Origin: Trichopria drosophilae
Taxonomy: Eukaryota > Arthropoda > Insecta > Hymenoptera > Diapriidae
NCBI GenBank assembly: GCA_030407085.1
Contig: CM059584.1
Span: 109,863,001 to 109,927,000 of the forward strand
Length of the DNA stretch: 64,000 nt
Direction: 5' to 3'
The position numbers and the translations under genes were made by a program. The notes beneath the pieces were generated by a model. That model worked only from the letters and a program-made list of their open reading frames with translations. It was not told where the DNA came from and did not search any database. Below are positions 60,135 to 64,000 of the stretch, in pieces. Within the stretch, counting starts at the first letter, position 1. Each line of letters starts with the position of its first letter.

Positions 60135-60652
60135 TATAAATCGATCATCAGGCTAGTTTACCTTGAAAATTTGCAATGAGGTAAAAATAGAACAACTAGA
60201 AACATTTCAGTTTAAATTAGGTTATATAACGGGCGATTTACTCGTTGTTATGCTGTTCATTTGTAACAGTTATTTATAATAGTGTAATCAATATCTAGTC
60301 ATTGTTTCTATTGAAATCATTTATGGTACATAAAATTTCTTTTTAGGTGTACTTTTATTTAAATTAACAGTTATATTATATAAATAAATCTCATAACGTT
60401 ATCGGTATAGATATCATCTGATCATATTCGATCTGCCGAGAAATGTTTTGTTTGCTCAAATTTATTACTGCATTTATTTTCTCAAATCAATACTTTTTTC
60501 TATTTTTTTTTGAAAAGTATCCTTCTAAAATCAGATAGTTAAATAAAGCATATGAAATATTTTTTATCTAGAAATATTAGACAAAACAGGACCACGTAAC
60601 ATGTTCCATCACATCAGAATTTAAAGATATCTGACCTGAAATTAATAAAATA

Positions 60653-61317
60653 CAGTGGGACCCCTCTTATACTAACTGATAAAGATATTCAAAATGGCGC
60701 CAATCTGTCTTATTCTAATTTTCCCCTTACCCCCACTCACTTTGCTTGTAAGCTTGTGAGAGTGCGCATTGTATGTATGTTTCATAGTTTCATAATATGG
60801 ACTGGTATCATTAGAATGAGTATAGAGGATACTGTTTAACCTAAAGGTGTAATACGATTGATGAAATGAAGCTTCAAATCACTTGAAATTCAGTACTAAG
60901 CAGCCAATATGGAATTTAAAATATACAGATTATATGTATTTTGCACGTGAAAGACTGTTTTCAAGTTTTGTGTTTAAATACACATGTTAAAAAATGAACA
61001 CATTTCCATCTTCAGGTATACACTTGTATTTTGTGACATGAGCAAACTTTTTGAATAATTTGCATCCTTTCAACCGTAATTTTACAAATTGGTGTTAAAT
61101 TTTAAATTCATTTGTAGCTTTAATCCAAGAAGAATATTCGCAAACTTAGGTTAGTAAAATGTATATCGATGTTTGGATATATGGATATTCAAGGTTCTCT
61201 TTTCGCATGGCGGCGGGGGAAGATTTGAGGGGAAGTGATTAGAATAAGACAGGCTGGTCAATTAGAATAAGGAAGGCTATTAAAATAAGAGAGGTTAGAA
61301 TCAGAGAGGTCCCACTG
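60653..61317. mobile_element. 665-bp pogo-like MITE
   Basis: Ends CAGTGGGACCCCTCTTAT and the complement of CAGTGGGACCTCTCTGAT, with TA on both sides (60651-60652 and 61318-61319). Subterminal words TCTTATTCTAAT and ATTAGAATAAGAC/AGG recur inverted. No transposase. Confidence 0.85.
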
Positions 61318-61662
61318 TATATCCTTTTTGTCAATTTAGGATATGTGAAATATCTGACGTCATGGGTCAAATTGAATAACGAATTCGTTTCCGGTCACCA
61401 AAAAACCTACAAGACCCCTACTTCTGATTTAAGTTAAGTTCTAAAAAAATATTTTTCACATATCCTAACCTCAAATTGCCAAAAAGGATATTTTTAAAAT
61501 ATTTGTCACATCAGGTATCTTAAAATTCTGATGTGATGGATTAAATCGAACAACAGATTCGTTTTCAGGGACCAAAAATCTCTGATTCAAGTTAAATAAA
61601 AACCTCTCAATAACATTTTTTTGTGGTCCTGTGTTATTGATGTGATAAGTATCAGAACGTAA

Positions 61663-62022
61663 TTGATCTCTGAATCAAAAGTAAAACATTTTGTAAAAAT
61701 GTGCGTTCGGGGTATTATTGGACACTTCTATGATTTGGACACTGATGCGGAGGAAAATACTGATTTCTGCATAATTTGCATGAAAAATATGCCCGAGAAA
61801 GAAAATCGCCGAAACATAGCCCATTGTTTCGCTTTGATCGAGGTGTTCACTTCAGTTGTGTTGGAGCAAACCGGAACACTTTCACGTGCCTTACTTTATT
61901 TTATTCATTATAATATAGATATTTTTTCGTTTTCATTAACAAATAAACGTTTTCCAGCAATAATTTTTATTTTTTTTAATCGATTTACAAGACTGTCCAA
62001 TAATACCCCGAGATTTTTTTAA
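61663..62022 (+). pseudogene. Possible pogo/Tigger-type transposase C-terminal finger remnant
   Basis: The 119-codon frame contains DAEENTDFCIICMKNMPEK followed by NIAHC. In another frame, from about 61838, it continues RGVHFSCVGANRNTFTC. Together these give a CxxC..C..HxxC..C pattern like the PHD-like finger ending many pogo/CENP-B-type transposases (usual style ENTxYCxxC...WxxC..C). The catalytic domain is absent and the frame is shifted. GGGGTATTATTGGACA (61709) recurs inverted at 61994 and 62191, so it sits inside a small inverted-repeat element. Could also be chance. Confidence 0.4.
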
Positions 62023-62199
62023 AATCTTAAAAACCAGTTTTTTGCGCCAGCTGATACAGAGTGTACAATTTTAAACAATTAGGTCAAATTGCTGGTACCA
62101 AATGAAAGGTTATTTATCGCACCACAAAATCAAGCTTTGAAATTTTGAGAAAAGGCAATTTTTTTAGAGTTTCTGGGCAAAATAAAAATGTGTCCAAGA

Positions 62200-62660
62200 A
62201 TACCCCGACCTCCCCTACTTTTTAAGATTATGTTTTACATATAAGAATACACTCTGAGGTAGGATTGAGCTATATGTACTCTCTAACAAATCATTTTTGT
62301 GAGTACTTTGGTCATATATTATTATGGAGTACATACAACATTCTGTAAAACTTTGATTAACAACAATAGCAATGTTAATTGTAGTTTAAAAAAACTATCA
62401 AATTATAATGAGGATTTTGACTGCAGGTTTTTTTACCTTTCGGGTTTTTGATTTGTCGATTTTTGGACCCGCACCCAAAATACTCACAAAAAAATGGGTT
62501 ACATTTCAGATTAACAGTTAATACAAAATGTTTCATGAAAAATGAACAGGAGTCATCGGGTGACGTCAGCATTTAACAACAAAGGTGAGGATTACAGAAG
62601 AGCCAATAAAATCGTGTAATTCTATAATAGAACTGACAAAACAATAAACCTCAGTAGGCA
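62200..62660. other. AT-rich DNA, no gene recognised
   Basis: Contains CTTTCGGGTTTTTGATTTG and TTTTTGGACCCGCACCC (62440-62475), inverted relatives of the AAAACCCG repeats at 63630-63760. Confidence 0.4.
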
Positions 62661-62739
62661 GTATGCAAACGCAATGCGACTTCTGAATATCAAACGAATT
62701 GGATCCTCTGTACAGCATCTGTGGCAAAGAGTCGTGATT

Positions 62740-63060
62740 TCATTCAGGCGGATCTTGGCCCCTCACATAAAGGGGTGCTTATTGGCAGTCGCGACGTACG
62801 CTCGGTCACTCCCGATATTCCGAAAGCCGAACCGAAGCTTGCACATCGGCCGGGTCGCCAAGCCGCCCCCTGGCAGGGGGGAAACCGTGTAGTATTGACT
62901 CGGATTCGCACCAAGAGGGCGGAGTTTTCGACCTACCTCCGGGTTTAGCACCGACTACCCCCATCCACCCTAACCCCTAACCCCTAACCCCCTCCGACAA
63001 CACCGCACTAGGCAACAAAACTCCCGCTGAAGGGTGATCCAGCAATGGCGCCGGGACTTG
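62740..63060. other. GC-rich patch, probably transposon-derived
   Basis: High GC against an AT-rich background (CGGCCGGGTCGCCAAGCCGC, CCTGGCAGGGGGG). Includes three CCCCTAA units at about 62969-62992. Overlapping frames of 62-95 codons on both strands contain no recognisable domain, so no gene is called. Confidence 0.4.
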
Positions 63061-63624
63061 TTGTATTTCGCTTTCGAGGTGAGCTCCATTCCCTTCTATC
63101 GTCTCGATTCTGCCTCCCCGGGACGCCTTCGAGAAAGTCGAGAGCACACCAAGGAATGGGGTTATTCGATTATACCTTCATCTACAGTCAGGAAAATCTC
63201 CCCGAGTCCTGTCAAGGGAATTCCCACTTTTTTAATTGTTATCATATATATTTCGTCAAGTTTTATCAAATCGATGTTTGTTGGTGATGTATGGTTAAAC
63301 TCTGACTTTCTGGTTAATTGAGATGACTTCCATATCGGGTGTTCATTGAAATTAATTCTGCACTTAACATCAAAACGTAGTAAGAATTACTTGCAAAATA
63401 ATAATATTGACTATATTTTTAAGCGATATGGAATATAGGTTCCCGTCTAGGAATCCGAATTTACGATTGATGATCCTTCGAGGTAGCAAATTTTACTTTA
63501 TAACGTTTTACAAAATAGAATTTAAAAAACCCATCTCTAAAAAAAAAAAAAATTCTTATTAATACTCCACCAGAAACAATTTTCCCCTTTTAACTATCAG
63601 AAGCTCGGGAACATCTAAACAATC

Positions 63625-63765
63625 TGATATATAAAAACCCCCACACTTCAAATACCCGATATTAAAAACCCCGACATTTTAAAAACCCGACACATTAAAA
63701 ACTGGGCAACCAAAAACCCCACGCTTTAAAAACCGGGCAGTCAAAAACCCGCCAATTCTGAAGGG
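63625..63765. repeat. Degenerate AAAAACCCGRCA repeat
   Basis: About seven imperfect units of roughly 17-22 bp: AAAAACCCC, ATTAAAAACCCCGACATTTT, AAAAACCCGACACAT, AAAAACTGGGCAACC, AAAAACCCCACGCTTT, AAAAACCGGGCAGTC, AAAAACCCGCC. Confidence 0.7.
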
Positions 63766-64000
63766 AACACATGAAAAACCTGACATTTTAACCCTTTCCG
63801 GGATAATTTTTCTGCTGAACCATTTTTCATGAAACCGGGTACTAGGGGTTTTTTAGGGTCATTGATTACTAATCTGAACTCACATTTTACAAATTTCCAT
63901 ATGGAGGATGCAATATGGTCAACCAAAAATGTAATCTCAATCAGGTAATTTTTTACATTTTTGATCCGCCATATTGTATCCGCCATGTTGAATTTTCAAA
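63766..64000. other. Window end, repeat-like
   Basis: ATGGAGGATGCAATATGG and GATCCGCCATATTGTATCCG are imperfect inverted words similar to those in 45765-46695. No gene. Confidence 0.4.

Noticed and set aside
63625..63765. CRISPR-like repeat array
   Set aside because: Units are imperfect and without regular unique spacers; eukaryotic simple repeat.

Overview
This is an AT-rich, repeat-dense eukaryotic nuclear window, most likely from an insect and probably a hymenopteran. The reasons are split genes with GT..AG introns, degenerate (TTAGG)n-type repeats, many palindromic MITE-like elements flanked by TA dinucleotides, and two gene families that fit that assignment: Cep78 and a PNR-like NR2E nuclear receptor. 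The species is inferred, not shown.

Real genes are few. (1) Centrosomal protein 78 (Cep78) is present as three long uninterrupted reading frames, all on the plus strand: 26389-28320 (3' frameshifted), 38326-40428 (intact, 700 aa) and 48983-51091 (intact, 702 aa). There is also a badly rearranged Cep78 pseudogene (9303-12165) and a partial second copy of its first fragment (35608-35810). (2) The ligand-binding-domain exons of an NR2E3/NR2E6-type nuclear receptor lie at 15658-16688. A decayed second copy is at 53438-54033, and an inverted remnant with the coding exons missing is at 43268-43830. (3) Transposon-derived coding remnants are a non-LTR retrotransposon (minus strand, EN at 24440-24942 and RT at 20976-21932), a three-exon SWIM/YqaJ gene lodged inside it (22258-24033, minus), and a possible pogo-type transposase tail (61663-62022).

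The window is built from duplicated blocks. Block A1 (about 2870-10368) recurs as A2 (about 31690-36687). Block B1 (about 24741-30661, holding a Cep78 gene) recurs as B2 (about 36690-42568). Block C (about 47938-52380) is an older relative of B. A2 and B2 are fused directly at about 36688, and the A side of that junction lies next to the loop of a large palindrome in A1. Because A1/A2 and B1/B2 are alignable, several transposon insertions can be read against their own empty sites.

Region by region: 1-2870 palindromic MITE and unassigned AT-rich DNA; 2870-12573 block A1 with a 3.3-kb foldback element, then a second inverted-repeat structure holding the Cep78 pseudogene; 12574-15657 repeats; 15658-17740 nuclear receptor 3' half; 18247-18770 tRNA-derived SINE-like insertion; 18771-24942 decayed transposons; 24943-30661 Cep78 copy 1; 31690-36687 block A2; 36690-42568 Cep78 copy 2; 43268-47900 inverted receptor remnant, foldback elements and MITEs; 47938-52380 Cep78 copy 3; 52650-54350 coding-like remnant and receptor pseudogene; 54350-64000 telomere-like repeat, MITEs, GC-rich patches and unassigned DNA.

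The most unusual structure is the Cep78 pseudogene. A foldback element has produced an inverted duplication of one Cep78 segment, so a transcript across it would contain sense, loop and antisense Cep78 sequence next to intact paralogues.
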